Shown here piece after piece: positions 1 through 8,668 of a stretch of DNA of 64,000 bases; the first letter of the stretch is position 1, and the number at the start of each line of letters is the position of its first letter. The stretch covers positions 1 to 64,000 of the forward strand of contig NZ_JBHTDD010000015.1 of assembly GCF_042666615.1 (NCBI RefSeq), given 5' to 3'. This DNA is from KBS50 sp042666615 (GTDB lineage: Bacteria; Actinomycetota; Actinomycetes; Mycobacteriales; Micromonosporaceae). The position numbers and the translations under genes were made by a program. The notes beneath the pieces were generated by a model that worked only from the letters and a program-made list of their open reading frames with translations, ran no database searches and had not been told where the DNA came from.

Positions 1-3
1 GGT

Positions 4-60
4 GGGCGGGGTTGGGCGGGTCGGCGGTCTGGCTGGGCGGGTCAGGGGCGGTGGGCGGGG
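4..60 (+). repeat. Two G-quadruplex motifs
   Basis: The plus strand holds two runs that fit the G3+N1-7 quadruplex pattern. One is at 4-20 (GGG, GGGG, GGG, GGG with 1-2 base loops). The other is at 35-60 and overlaps the stop codon of the aldo/keto reductase at 42-44. They sit at the 3' end of that minus-strand gene, so its mRNA would carry the C-rich strand. A role in termination or replication pausing is inference only. Confidence 0.5.
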
Positions 61-1040
61 CTTACCGTCTGGGCGGCGTCCCGCTCGGTGATCGGGTCGA
101 GGACCTCGTCGATGGCCTTGAGCAGTCCCTCGTCCAGCCGCACCCCGCTGGCCTTGACATTGTCGTGGACCTGCTCCGGACGAGTGGCGCCGACGATCGC
201 CGACGAGACGTTGGGGTTCTGCAGCACCCAGGCGATGGCCAACTGAGCCATGGTCACGCCGGCCTGGTCGGCCAGCGGCTTGAGCCGCTGTACGGCTCCG
301 AGCACCTCGTCGGTCATGAACTGCTTGATGAACGCCGCACCCGACTTCTCGTCGGTGGCCCGGGAACCGGCCGGTGGAGCCTGACCCGGCAGGTACTTGC
401 CGGTGAGCACGCCCTGGGCGATCGGCGACCAGACGATCTGCCCGATGCCCAGTTCCTCGCTGGTCGGCACCACCTCGGTCTCGATGACCCGCCACAGCAT
501 CGAGTACTGCGGCTGATTCGACACGAGCGGGATCCTCAGCTCCCGGGCCAGTTCGTAGCCAGCCCGGATCTGCGCGGCGTTCCACTCCGACACGCCGATG
601 TACAGCGCCTTGCCGGAGCGGACGACGTCCGCGAACGCTTCCATCGTCTCTTCCAGCGGGGTGGAGTGGTCGAACCGGTGAGCCTGGTAGAGGTCCACGT
701 AGTCGGTCTGCAACCGGCGCAGCGAGCCATTGATCGACTCCATGATGTGCTTGCGGGACAGGCTGCGGTCGTTCGGACCCGGCCCGGTCGGCCAGAAGAC
801 CTTGGTGAAGATCTCCAACCCCTCCCGCCGCTGGCCCCGCAGGGCCCGCCCGAGCACCGCCTCCGCGCGCGTACCCGCGTAGACATCGGCGGTGTCGAAG
901 GTGGTGATGCCGGTGTCCAGGGCCGCCCGGACGCAGGAGAGGGCGGCCTCCTCCTCGACCTGCGAGCCGTGGGTGATCCAGTTTCCGTACGAGATCTCGC
1001 TGACCATCAGGCCGGAGCGGCCAAGGTGTCGGAATTCCAT
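42..1040 (-). CDS. Aldo/keto reductase family oxidoreductase
   Basis: A 332-residue protein with the full (beta/alpha)8 aldo/keto reductase length. The catalytic tetrad is visible as Asp49, Tyr54, Lys80 and His121. The C-terminal NADPH-binding segment (SSAIVGATRPEQV) is typical of the voltage-gated K-channel beta-subunit-like/YghZ-like AKR branch. It should be a soluble cytoplasmic NADPH-dependent reductase of aldehydes or ketones; the substrate cannot be read from sequence. The ATG start begins the classic MEFRHLGRSGL strand. It lies just downstream (26 bases) of the WG-repeat gene on the same strand and could be co-transcribed with it. Family assignment is secure, the physiological role unknown. 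Confidence 0.9.
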   Translation of the reverse strand: MEFRHLGRSGLMVSEISYGNWITHGSQVEEEAALSCVRAALDTGITTFDTADVYAGTRAEAVLGRALRGQRREGLEIFTKVFWPTGPGPNDRSLSRKHIMESINGSLRRLQTDYVDLYQAHRFDHSTPLEETMEAFADVVRSGKALYIGVSEWNAAQIRAGYELARELRIPLVSNQPQYSMLWRVIETEVVPTSEELGIGQIVWSPIAQGVLTGKYLPGQAPPAGSRATDEKSGAAFIKQFMTDEVLGAVQRLKPLADQAGVTMAQLAIAWVLQNPNVSSAIVGATRPEQVHDNVKASGVRLDEGLLKAIDEVLDPITERDAAQTVSPAHRP

Positions 1041-1065
1041 CCACCGACCCTAGCCGGCACCGGGT

Positions 1066-4000
1066 TCAGAGCACCGGTTCGGTGTCCGCGAGCAGCCGGT
1101 CGATCTCCTCGGTCACCGCGGCCCGGCTGGGGTGCACCGGGTCCACCAGTGGCTCGCCGCGGCGGTCCAGGGCTCCCCACCGTCCGGCGCCGGTACCGAC
1201 CAGGAACGCGACCGGATGGATCACCAGCGCCGGGTACCGCGGTGGCACGATCACCCTGCCGTCCCGGTTCACCACACCGCGTCGTCCGTCCGCGTCGACG
1301 ATCGCCAGGCCCTCGTCGCTGAACCCGTCGACGTACCGGCCGTCGGTGAGCGCCGTCGCGAAACCGGTGTAGCGCATCGGAACCACCACCCGGCCGGTCC
1401 GGTCCACCGCGCCCCAGCCGCCGTTGCGGATCGCCGCCACCGCGGCTATGCCGCGCCGGAACGGGCGTACGTCGTCGAAGCGAGCGGGGATGACCACCTC
1501 GTTGGTGCGGTCGATGGCCCGCCATGAGCCGTCGCCGTCGGCGGATACCCAGGCCAGCCCGTCGGAGAACGAACCGACCGCCCGATATCCGGCGGTTGCC
1601 GGGATGAGCAGCTCACCCGATTCGTCGATCAGCTCCCACGTGCGGATCTCCGGGCGGCGCACCCAGGCCGTACCCTCGGCGAACGGCTGCACCTCGGCGT
1701 AGCTGGGGGCGATCACCCGTTCCCCGGCTGGTCCGTCGAAGCCCCAGCGTCGTACCCGGTCGTCGAAGACGGGAGTCGGCGGGCGGTGCACCTGGAGGAC
1801 CTCGTCCCGGGTTCGCGCGTACGGACCCCAGCCGTTCTGCGCCACCTTCGCGAACACCGCGTCAAGCGCCAACTCGGTCCGGGCGATCAGGTCCGGGTCC
1901 TCTACCCGGCGCAGGTCCAGCGCCTTCTCGAAGTGGTTGCACGCCTCGATGTAACGGCCCTGGTCATAGCAGGACCGGCCGGCGTGCTCGTGCATCGTGG
2001 CCCGAAGCCGATCCGGCAGCTCCGACGAGTTGGCTTCGGCGAACAGCCGGTCCGCCTCGGCGAACTCGCCGCGCCACTGCAGGACGTGCGCGAGGCGGGC
2101 CTGCGCGATGGCGATCCGGCGCAGTTCACCTGTGGTTTCCGCGTACGTCAGGGCGAGCCGCCCGTCGGCCAACGCCTTGCCGAGGTCACCGAGGATCCGG
2201 GAGACGACCGCGCGCAGGCTGAGCAGCCGGGCCCGGCTCCGGTTGTCGGTGGCCGACTCCAGCCGTCCGGTCAGCCCGTCCCGGACCGTGCGCAGCTCGG
2301 CCGGGTCCTCGACCAGTTCGCGCAGGGTCTCGGAGTGGAACCGCCACTTGTACGCCGCCAGCACCCGCTCCGGGTCGACCGGTGCGGTCGGGGACGGGTC
2401 GGCCGAGGTGTCGTCGGCCGACCGGGGTTCGACGACGGGGGTGAGCATGGTGGGGGTCCGAATAGCGGCGGCGGCCCCGGTGGCCCGCCCGTCCGGCGCG
2501 GGTAGCACGGTGTCGTGGCTCGCCGCGTCGGCCGGTGCGCCAGGCCCGGTGCGGTTCGGGTCGGTCGCGGTGGGATCCGGATCGGCCCCGGCGACGGCCG
2601 GGCCGGTCGCTGTGCCCGCGGGCCCATCCGCCGACGGGCCGGGGCCGGTCGGTGCTTCCGGGGTCGGCTCGGCGGCGTCCGGGGCCGAATCGGCGGCGTC
2701 CGGCGCCGGATCGGGAGTCCCGGGTGCCTCGGATTCCGTGGTGGGACGGGCCGGGGCGGCAGCGGGCTGCCCGGCTGCCGGTGGTCCGGATACGGGCCGA
2801 TCCGGCGGGCCCGCCACGGTGGTCGGTGGTTCCGAGGCCGGGACGGTGGTCGGTGGTTCCGAGGCCGGGACGGTGGTCGGTGGTCCCGAGGCCGGGACGG
2901 TGGTCGGTGGTCCCGAGGCCGGGACGGTGGTCGGTGGTCCCGAGGCCGGGACGGTGGTCGGTGGTCCCGAGGCCGGCGCGGCCGCCGGCGGGCCGGAGAC
3001 GGGCGGGGCCGGGAAGTCCAACCGTAGGGCGGCGGCCGGGGCGCCGGGAATGGGTGGTCGGGACCGGCCGTCCGGGCGATCGTCACCGGTCGTCCGCGTG
3101 GTGGTCTCGCGTCTCGGCCGCTCGGCCGGGTCGTCGGCCTTCGGGCGGTCCGGCGGACCACCCACCGGCGCGGGCCGCGGCTGCGGGTTGGGCAGGAGCG
3201 GCGCGGGGCGATGCTCCCAGCCGGTCGACAGCGCAGGGGCGGGCACCGGCTTGTCGTGGCCGTGTGCGGTGACCTTGTCGACGCTGGCCGGCGGGCCCGC
3301 CTGGTCCTGGCCACCCGGTGGGTGGGTCCGCTCGGGGGCCGGTGACGCGGCCCGCCGCCGGGCGGCAGGGACGTCCGGGTCCCTCCGGGCTGGCGCGGGT
3401 CGTGGCTGGTCGACGTTCGATCGGCGGGTCGGCGGGACCGAATCGACCGGCCGGCCGGGATTGACCGGCGCCCAACCACCCCGGTCGGGCGTCGGGGTGA
3501 TGTCCCGGACCGGCGCTGTGGAGGCGGTGTCGCGCGCCGCGGGAGTGACATCCCGTGCCGCCGGGGTGATTCCGCGTACCGGTGGGGTGGATTCCCGTGG
3601 CGACGCGGGCGGATCGGGTCGCCACGCCGGCCGGTTCCAGCCGGCCACCCGTCCCGACAGACCGGCGTCGTCGGGCATGTCGACCGGGGCGGGTCGCGAC
3701 GGCGCCGGCCCATGGCGTGCCGCCGGTGACCAGTCGTCCCGGTCGCCCACGCTCGCCGCACGATCATCGTCGTCCGGCCGGTCGAGCCATCTGGAGTCGT
3801 ATCGCTCCGGCCCGGGTGGCGGGGCGGGCTCCGACCGGACGAGCCGCAACCGCTCGGTGCGCGGTGGTTGCTCGGGTTCGCGGCCGTCGAGGAACCGACC
3901 CGGTTCGCGCACTCCGTGGCGCGCCCGGGAGTCACTCGGTTCGCTCTGCTCCTCGGCGTCGGGCGGTCTCCGGACGTCCAACTCGTCGAGGAAGCGGGCG

Positions 4001-4209
4001 TCGAGGTCGCGGTCCGGGAACTGGTCGAGGGAATGTACCCCCGCTCTACCGGTCGCGGTGGGGGTCCGTCGCGACCTGCCGGTCGGGTACCGGGCTCCGA
4101 TGTCGCCCGGATAACGCTGGCCGGGAAAGGTCGCTTCCCATTCCGAGGTGGGTTCGAGCTTCCAGGCCGGCTCGGCGTCCTCCCGCCACATGTCGTATCG
4201 GCCGTTCAT
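1066..4209 (-). CDS. Proline-rich TPR/WG-repeat protein
   Basis: A 1047-residue protein in two halves. Residues 1 to about 610 are low-complexity and rich in Pro, Ala, Arg, Asp and Thr, with a perfect nonapeptide repeat array (ASGPPTTVP / ASEPPTTVP). This half is probably disordered. Residues about 620-790 look like TPR helices. From about 800 to the end there are WG-type beta repeats (for example WGAVDRTGRVVVPMRY and WGALDRRGEPLV), each followed by a strand ending in V-P. No signal peptide or membrane segment is seen, so a cytoplasmic scaffold or interaction role is inferred. The ATG at 4209 is followed by a conserved-looking MWREDAEPAW. Actinobacterial proteins with this layout exist, but their function is not known to me. 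Confidence 0.75.
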   Translation of the reverse strand: MNGRYDMWREDAEPAWKLEPTSEWEATFPGQRYPGDIGARYPTGRSRRTPTATGRAGVHSLDQFPDRDLDARFLDELDVRRPPDAEEQSEPSDSRARHGVREPGRFLDGREPEQPPRTERLRLVRSEPAPPPGPERYDSRWLDRPDDDDRAASVGDRDDWSPAARHGPAPSRPAPVDMPDDAGLSGRVAGWNRPAWRPDPPASPRESTPPVRGITPAARDVTPAARDTASTAPVRDITPTPDRGGWAPVNPGRPVDSVPPTRRSNVDQPRPAPARRDPDVPAARRRAASPAPERTHPPGGQDQAGPPASVDKVTAHGHDKPVPAPALSTGWEHRPAPLLPNPQPRPAPVGGPPDRPKADDPAERPRRETTTRTTGDDRPDGRSRPPIPGAPAAALRLDFPAPPVSGPPAAAPASGPPTTVPASGPPTTVPASGPPTTVPASGPPTTVPASEPPTTVPASEPPTTVAGPPDRPVSGPPAAGQPAAAPARPTTESEAPGTPDPAPDAADSAPDAAEPTPEAPTGPGPSADGPAGTATGPAVAGADPDPTATDPNRTGPGAPADAASHDTVLPAPDGRATGAAAAIRTPTMLTPVVEPRSADDTSADPSPTAPVDPERVLAAYKWRFHSETLRELVEDPAELRTVRDGLTGRLESATDNRSRARLLSLRAVVSRILGDLGKALADGRLALTYAETTGELRRIAIAQARLAHVLQWRGEFAEADRLFAEANSSELPDRLRATMHEHAGRSCYDQGRYIEACNHFEKALDLRRVEDPDLIARTELALDAVFAKVAQNGWGPYARTRDEVLQVHRPPTPVFDDRVRRWGFDGPAGERVIAPSYAEVQPFAEGTAWVRRPEIRTWELIDESGELLIPATAGYRAVGSFSDGLAWVSADGDGSWRAIDRTNEVVIPARFDDVRPFRRGIAAVAAIRNGGWGAVDRTGRVVVPMRYTGFATALTDGRYVDGFSDEGLAIVDADGRRGVVNRDGRVIVPPRYPALVIHPVAFLVGTGAGRWGALDRRGEPLVDPVHPSRAAVTEEIDRLLADTEPVL
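2816..2977 (-). repeat. Six 27-bp tandem repeats in WG-repeat gene
   Basis: Six consecutive 27-base units start at 2816, 2843, 2870, 2897, 2924 and 2951. On the minus strand they encode the nonapeptide A-S-(G/E)-P-P-T-T-V-P. The first two units differ from the others by one base (ttccg versus tcccg), giving Glu instead of Gly. Because the unit is a multiple of three, copy-number change would lengthen or shorten the disordered linker in frame. Confidence 0.9.
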
Positions 4210-4554
4210 CGAGGCGCCTCACTGTCGTGGGCCAGGCGACGCGGCCCCGGCATCGGCTCGCGTCGCTCGCTCACGGCGGTCCCACCTCGTTGGAAACGGT
4301 ACTGGGCAGCGCTGTACCCGCGGGAGGAAAGTCACCCGGTCGCGACCGCGTGGTCGCGAAAGGAGGGTAACGGCGCGGGCTCGCCCAACGCCACTGCGCT
4401 GCGTGCACTATTCGGAAACACTATCCCAAATAACCGGACAGACGACATCTTTCTACCCTAATTCCCTCCCGGTTGGCGCTGCTCGTCATGGGGGCGTTGC
4501 CGAGTCGTGACGTACCTCAGACGGCACGGGCGGTACGCGTTGCCGTTAATTCCG
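4210..4554. other. Divergent intergenic region
   Basis: This 345-base stretch between the WG-repeat gene and the ABC-2 operon shows no convincing gene. It contains an AT-richer patch at about 4405-4465. On the minus strand the patch has TAGTGT (4418-4423), a possible -10 for the WG-repeat gene with a leader of roughly 200 bases. The rest is GC-rich with no strong hairpin. Confidence 0.4.
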
Positions 4555-4583
4555 TTGGCCGGTCTCGCGATCGGGCCTAGAGT
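4555..4583 (+). promoter_or_regulatory. Sigma70-type promoter of ABC-2 operon
   Basis: TTGGCC (4555-4560), a 17-base spacer, then TAGAGT (4578-4583). Transcription would begin near 4590. A GGGGGAGG ribosome site at 4603-4610 lies correctly before the ATG at 4616. Confidence 0.55.
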
Positions 4584-4615
4584 CGGCGGGTTGTCGATCC
4601 TTGGGGGAGGACGCC

Positions 4616-5461
4616 ATGGCCGTGACGGTGACCGTGCCGCCGGTCGACAGCACCGTCGCCGCCATCCGGACCTTCGGTGCTCTGTGCCGGGCGGGCTACC
4701 GGCGGCACGCGACCTACCGGCAGGCGACCGTGGCGGGGCTGGTCACCAACACCGTCTTCGGGTTTCTCAAGTGCTATGTGCTGCTCGCCGTCGCCGAATC
4801 GGCGGCCGGCCTGGCGGCCGGTTACGACGCCCGGCAGCTGGTCACCTACGTCTGGGTCGGGCAGGGCATGTTCGCCCTGCTGGGGCTCTGGGGCTGGACC
4901 GAGCTGGCCGACCGGATCCGGTCCGGCGATGTCGTCAGCGACCTGCTGCGGCCGGTGCCGCCGGTGGTCAGTTACCTCGCCACCGATCTCGGCCGGGCGG
5001 GCTACGCACTGCTCACCCGGTTTCTCCCGCCGCTGCTGGCAGCACCGTTGTTCTTCGACGTCTACCTGCCGCACCGCTGGTGGACCGGGCCGCTGTTCGC
5101 GGTGTCCGCGCTGGTCGCCATCGTGATCGGATTCAGTTGCCGCTATCTGGTGAACGCCGCCGCGTACTGGCTGTACGACGTGCGCGGCCCGATGATCCTC
5201 TGGCTCGTCGTGTCCAGCGCGCTGGCTGGCCTGGCGTTCCCGCTGCGCTTCCTGCCGGAGCCGCTGATGCTCGCGGTCTGGGTGGCGACGCCGCTGGCCG
5301 GGCTGTTCCAGACACCGCTGGACGTGGTGGTGGAACGGGACCCGCCGGCCGTCCAGTTCGGCCTGGTCGCCGGCCAGCTCGCCTGGGCGGTGGTGATGCT
5401 GCTGGTCTGCGCCGTCGTGCAACGCCGGGCCGAGCGGCGCCTGGTGGTGCAGGGTGGCTGA
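4616..5461 (+). CDS. ABC-2 family exporter permease, first subunit
   Basis: A roughly 281-residue integral membrane protein with about six hydrophobic helices, matching the DUF990/ABC2_membrane_6 type of ABC-2 permease. The ATG at 4616 (MAVTVTV) is chosen over the upstream TTG at 4601 because GGGGGAGG lies five bases before it. The gene overlaps the next permease by eight bases, and the ATPase follows, so the three form one translationally coupled exporter operon. Asymmetric pairs of this permease type usually export lipids, antibiotics or other small molecules; the substrate here is unknown. Confidence 0.85.
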   Translation: MAVTVTVPPVDSTVAAIRTFGALCRAGYRRHATYRQATVAGLVTNTVFGFLKCYVLLAVAESAAGLAAGYDARQLVTYVWVGQGMFALLGLWGWTELADRIRSGDVVSDLLRPVPPVVSYLATDLGRAGYALLTRFLPPLLAAPLFFDVYLPHRWWTGPLFAVSALVAIVIGFSCRYLVNAAAYWLYDVRGPMILWLVVSSALAGLAFPLRFLPEPLMLAVWVATPLAGLFQTPLDVVVERDPPAVQFGLVAGQLAWAVVMLLVCAVVQRRAERRLVVQGG

Positions 5462-6308
5462 GCGCGCGACCGGGGTGGCCCGGCCCGGTGCGGCGGGGGA
5501 CCGCCCGATCGGCCTCGGCCGGGCGTACCTCGCGCTGCTCCGGGGACAGGCCCGGTCGCAGGCCGCGTACCGGACATCGTTCGTTGTCGAACTGGTGGCC
5601 AACGTGTTCATCACGGCGTGGGATGTCGTGCTGGTGCTGGTGCTGTTCGGGGTGTCGGGCGAACTGGGCGGCTTCGCGCTGCGCGAGGCCATGGTGATGG
5701 TCGGGCTGTCGTCGTTCGCCTTCGCCGCCGCCGACGTCACGGTCGGCAACATCGAGCGGGTACGCACGTACGTGCGCACCGGACTGCTGGACGCGGTGCT
5801 GGTCCGGCCGCTGCGACCGCTGCCCCAACTGCTGCTGGCGGACCTGCCGGTGCGCAAGGTGTCCCGGATCGTGTTCAGCACCGCGGTGTTGCTGCTGGCG
5901 CTGGCCGCGGCCGACATCGCGTGGACCCCCGCCCGGGTGGCGCTCGCCGTGGTGGCGCCGCTGGCCGGCACGGTCTTCTTCGGTTCGGTCTTCGTCGCCA
6001 CCGCCAGCGTCGCGTTCTGGTGGATCGACTCTGGCGAGATCGCCAATGCGGTGACCTACGGCGGCCGGGAGTTCGCCACCTACCCGGTCACCGTCTATGG
6101 CGGATGGTTCCGCGCCGTCTTCGCGTACGGGATGGGGTTCGCCTTCGTCGCCTACTACCCGGCGCTGGCACTGCTCGGGCGGACCGACCCACTCGGCCTG
6201 CCGGACTGGGTCGGTTGGGTGGCGCCCGCGGTGGCGCTGCCCGTCCTCATCGCCGCCGCGGCCGTCTGGCGCGTCGGCATCCGTCACTACCGGAGTACGG
6301 GGTCATGA
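5454..6308 (+). CDS. ABC-2 family exporter permease, second subunit
   Basis: A 284-residue membrane protein with about six hydrophobic segments and the motif of paired ABC-2 permeases (short cytoplasmic N-terminus, R-T-Y-V-R-T-G-L-L-D loop near residue 105). The GTG start at 5454 lies inside the end of the first permease gene, and the stop overlaps the ATG of the ATPase (ATGA). It probably forms a heterodimeric channel with its upstream neighbour. The family is clear from topology and operon context; cargo is unknown. Confidence 0.85.
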   Translation: MAERATGVARPGAAGDRPIGLGRAYLALLRGQARSQAAYRTSFVVELVANVFITAWDVVLVLVLFGVSGELGGFALREAMVMVGLSSFAFAAADVTVGNIERVRTYVRTGLLDAVLVRPLRPLPQLLLADLPVRKVSRIVFSTAVLLLALAAADIAWTPARVALAVVAPLAGTVFFGSVFVATASVAFWWIDSGEIANAVTYGGREFATYPVTVYGGWFRAVFAYGMGFAFVAYYPALALLGRTDPLGLPDWVGWVAPAVALPVLIAAAAVWRVGIRHYRSTGS

Positions 6309-7330
6309 GCGAGACGGTGATCGAGGCGCGCGGATTGCGCAAGGAGTTCGAGGTGCGGGTCCGGGCGGGCCAGCTGCGCCGGGAGAAGCGGACGGTGACC
6401 GCGGTCGCCGGGGTGGACCTCGCCGTCCCGCGCGGCGAGATGCTCGGTTACATCGGCCCGAACGGAGCCGGCAAGTCCACCACCCTGAAGATGCTCACCG
6501 GCGTGCTCACTCCCTCGGCGGGCGACGTGCGGGTCTGCGGTCTCGTCCCGGTGGCACAGCGGACCAGGTTGGCGGCGCGCATCGGGGTGGTCTTCGGTCA
6601 ACGGTCCCAGCTGTGGTGGGACCTTCCGCTGCGGGACTCCTTCGACCTGCTCCGGTACGTCTTCCGGGTCCCCGCCGCGGCACACGCGGCCCGGCTGCGC
6701 CGCTGCCGCACCCTGCTCGACCTCGACGAGTTCCTGGACATCCCGGTCCGGCAGCTCTCGCTGGGGCAGCGGATGCGTGGCGAACTCACGGCGGCGTTGC
6801 TGCACGCCCCCGAGGTGTTGTTCCTGGACGAGCCGACGATCGGTCTCGATCTGGTGAGCAAGCAGGCGGTCCGGGAATTCATCGCGGACCTGGGCCGGTC
6901 CGGCGACACCACGCTGGTGCTCACCACGCACGACCTCGCCGACATCGAGCGGCTGTGTCGCCGGCTCGTCGTGATCGACCACGGGCGGGTGGTGCACGAC
7001 GGGTCGATCGAGGACCTGCATGCCCGGTACGGATCGCCGCGACAGGTGCTTGTCGACGTGGCGGAGCCGGTGACCGATCCGCCACGGGTGGACGGGGCGC
7101 CGTTGGTGCGTACCGAGTTGGACGGCCGGCGGCTCTGTTACGCGCTCGAGTCGGTGACCGCCGGGGAACTGGTGCGGCGCCTGGCCGGGCTGGCCACGCT
7201 GCGCGACATCGCGATCGTCGAGCCTGACATCGAGGACGTCGTGGCCACGTTGTACCGGACGCCGGCGGACCCCGGTCAGGGATGCTCCATGATCAGCACC
7301 ACGACGGTGCCGGGGGCGAGCGCCTCGTAA
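6305..7330 (+). CDS. ABC exporter ATPase subunit
   Basis: A 341-residue nucleotide-binding subunit for the two preceding permeases. It shows Walker A (GPNGAGKSTT, near residue 56), the Q-loop with GQRSQLWWDLP, the signature LSLGQRMRGEL, Walker B VLFLDEPTIGLD, and the H-switch TTHD. The GQRSQLWW stretch is characteristic of ATPases that partner DUF990-type permeases. The start is the ATG of an ATGA overlap. Its last 18 codons are antisense to the end of the convergent XRE-cupin gene, an unusual 55-base tail-to-tail overlap. Confidence 0.92.
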   Translation: MSETVIEARGLRKEFEVRVRAGQLRREKRTVTAVAGVDLAVPRGEMLGYIGPNGAGKSTTLKMLTGVLTPSAGDVRVCGLVPVAQRTRLAARIGVVFGQRSQLWWDLPLRDSFDLLRYVFRVPAAAHAARLRRCRTLLDLDEFLDIPVRQLSLGQRMRGELTAALLHAPEVLFLDEPTIGLDLVSKQAVREFIADLGRSGDTTLVLTTHDLADIERLCRRLVVIDHGRVVHDGSIEDLHARYGSPRQVLVDVAEPVTDPPRVDGAPLVRTELDGRRLCYALESVTAGELVRRLAGLATLRDIAIVEPDIEDVVATLYRTPADPGQGCSMISTTTVPGASAS

Positions 7331-7872
7331 CGGTGCGGCACGTCGCCGGGGAAGGTGACGTAGTCGCCGGGGCCCAGCTCCACGGTGGCGTCGACCGGCC
7401 CGGTCCGGAGCCGCCCGGTGCCGACGACCAGGTGTTCGACGCTGCCCGGCGTGTGCGCCTGGGCCTCCCGGCCGGTGCCCGGTTCGATCTCCATCCGGTA
7501 GATGTCCCGGCGGTGCTGCGCCCCGCCGGCGGCGAGCAGCACGGCCGCGACGTCGGCCTGCTCGGACCGCAGTCGGGGCCCGGCTCCGGCCCGGATCACC
7601 CGGACCTCGGTGGTCGGCTGCTCGACCAGCCGGCTGAACGGGATGTCGAGGGCCACCCCGAGCGCCCATACGGTTTCGATGCTCGGGTTGCCGGCGCCGG
7701 CCTCCAACTGGGACAGGGTCGACTTGGCGATGCCGGCCCGCCGGGCGAGTTCGGTGAGGGAGAGCCCGGCGCGGTCGCGTTCCCGCCGTAGCGCGGCGGC
7801 CAGCACGGCGACCGGCGAGGCGCCGGTCGCTGGCGAGGCGCCGGTCGCGGCACCCGGTGTCGTTCGATGCAT
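7276..7872 (-). CDS. XRE-cupin transcriptional regulator
   Basis: A 198-residue regulator. Residues about 22-80 form a helix-turn-helix (LSLTELARRAGIAKSTLSQLEAG). Residues about 115-195 form a small cupin with the H-T-P-G-S-V-E-H metal/ligand site and G-P-G-D-Y. This architecture belongs to ligand-responsive regulators such as those beside AzlCD exporters. The ATG at 7872 is used because further upstream the frame runs back through the divergent azlC region. It is divergent from azlC with 55 bases between starts, and GTTCG-N6-CGAAC palindromes there are likely its operators. An amino acid is the likely effector (inference). Confidence 0.88.
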   Translation of the reverse strand: MHRTTPGAATGASPATGASPVAVLAAALRRERDRAGLSLTELARRAGIAKSTLSQLEAGAGNPSIETVWALGVALDIPFSRLVEQPTTEVRVIRAGAGPRLRSEQADVAAVLLAAGGAQHRRDIYRMEIEPGTGREAQAHTPGSVEHLVVGTGRLRTGPVDATVELGPGDYVTFPGDVPHRYEALAPGTVVVLIMEHP

Positions 7873-7947
7873 CGGTCGCTCCGTTCGGTTTGACGAACAA
7901 GCCGTCGGGTGTTCATCATTCTGGACTATGCGTTCGACGCAACGAAC
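7862..7947. promoter_or_regulatory. Paired operator palindromes, azlC/XRE-cupin promoter
   Basis: GTTCG-N6-CGAAC occurs at 7883-7898 and again at 7932-7947. A degenerate third copy (GTTCG-N6-CGGTC) lies at 7862-7877 over the regulator's own start codon. The first full copy overlaps TTGACG (7890-7895), a good -35 for azlC with a CATCAT -10 at 7914-7919. The second lies in the first codons of azlC. Spacing of copies is 21 and 49 bases. Confidence 0.6.
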
Positions 7948-8668
7948 AGACGCCACTGTCCGGATCGGGACCGACGGTCCGGACCCGGCCGGACCCGGCC
8001 GGCGCGCCCGCCCCCGCGACGCCGCCGCCCTCGCGCTGGCGGTCGGCGTGGTCGGGGCCTCGTTCGGTGCCGTCACCGTGGGCACCGGACTGCCCGGCTG
8101 GGTCGCCGTCGCGATGTCCCTGCTGGTCTTCGCCGGCGGAGCGCAGTTCCTCGCGGTCGGCCTGCTGGCCGCAGGAAATCCTGTCGCGGCCGTGCTCGGT
8201 GGGCTGCTGCTCAACGCCCGGCACCTGCCGTTCGGCCTGGCGTTGGGTGACGCGGTGGGCGGCCGGTGGCGCAGCCGGCTGCTCGGTAGCCACCTGATGA
8301 CCGACGAGACAACGGCGTTCGCGCTGGCCCAACCCGCCGGCCCCGACCGTCGCCGGGCCTTCTGGCTGGCGGGAACCATGCTCTTCGTCGCCTGGAACGT
8401 GGGCGTCGTGGTCGGGTTGCTGGCCGGCGGCGCGGTGGGCGATCCGAACCGGCTGGGACTCGACGCCGCGTTCCCGGCCGGGTTGCTGGCGTTGCTGCTG
8501 CCCGCACTGCGGGACCGGGCCAGCCGATGGGCCGCCCTGGCGGGCGCCGGAATCGCCCTGGCCACCACTCCACTGCTGCCCGGGGGATTGCCGGTGCTGC
8601 TGGCGCTGGTCGGGCTCGCCGCGCTCGCGCTGCCGAGACTCCGCCCGGACCGGGCACGGCCGTGTTGA
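7928..8668 (+). CDS. azlC: AzlC family branched-chain amino acid exporter subunit
   Basis: A 246-residue membrane protein with the AzlC/YgaZ hallmarks: an early A-V-G-V-V-G-A-S-F-G helix, F-A-G-G-A-Q-F, and L-L-N-A-R-H-L-P-F-G. With the following small AzlD protein it should form a proton-driven exporter of branched-chain amino acids or analogues. The ATG at 7928 has no clear ribosome site and lies two bases downstream of the expected transcription start, so a leaderless message is likely. The stop overlaps the azlD start. The divergent XRE-cupin gene is the probable regulator. Confidence 0.88.
   Translation: MRSTQRTDATVRIGTDGPDPAGPGRRARPRDAAALALAVGVVGASFGAVTVGTGLPGWVAVAMSLLVFAGGAQFLAVGLLAAGNPVAAVLGGLLLNARHLPFGLALGDAVGGRWRSRLLGSHLMTDETTAFALAQPAGPDRRRAFWLAGTMLFVAWNVGVVVGLLAGGAVGDPNRLGLDAAFPAGLLALLLPALRDRASRWAALAGAGIALATTPLLPGGLPVLLALVGLAALALPRLRPDRARPC

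Noticed and set aside
12..1322. Long plus-strand frame antisense to aldo/keto reductase and WG-repeat gene
   Set aside because: A GC-skew shadow. The minus-strand frames have recognisable domains with motifs; this frame has none.
2816..2977. CRISPR-like array
   Set aside because: Units are directly abutting, in frame and coding, without spacers.
1997..4114. 705-residue plus-strand Gly/Ser/Val-rich frame
   Set aside because: Mirror of the proline-rich half of the WG-repeat gene; its repeats are the antisense of the 27-bp array.
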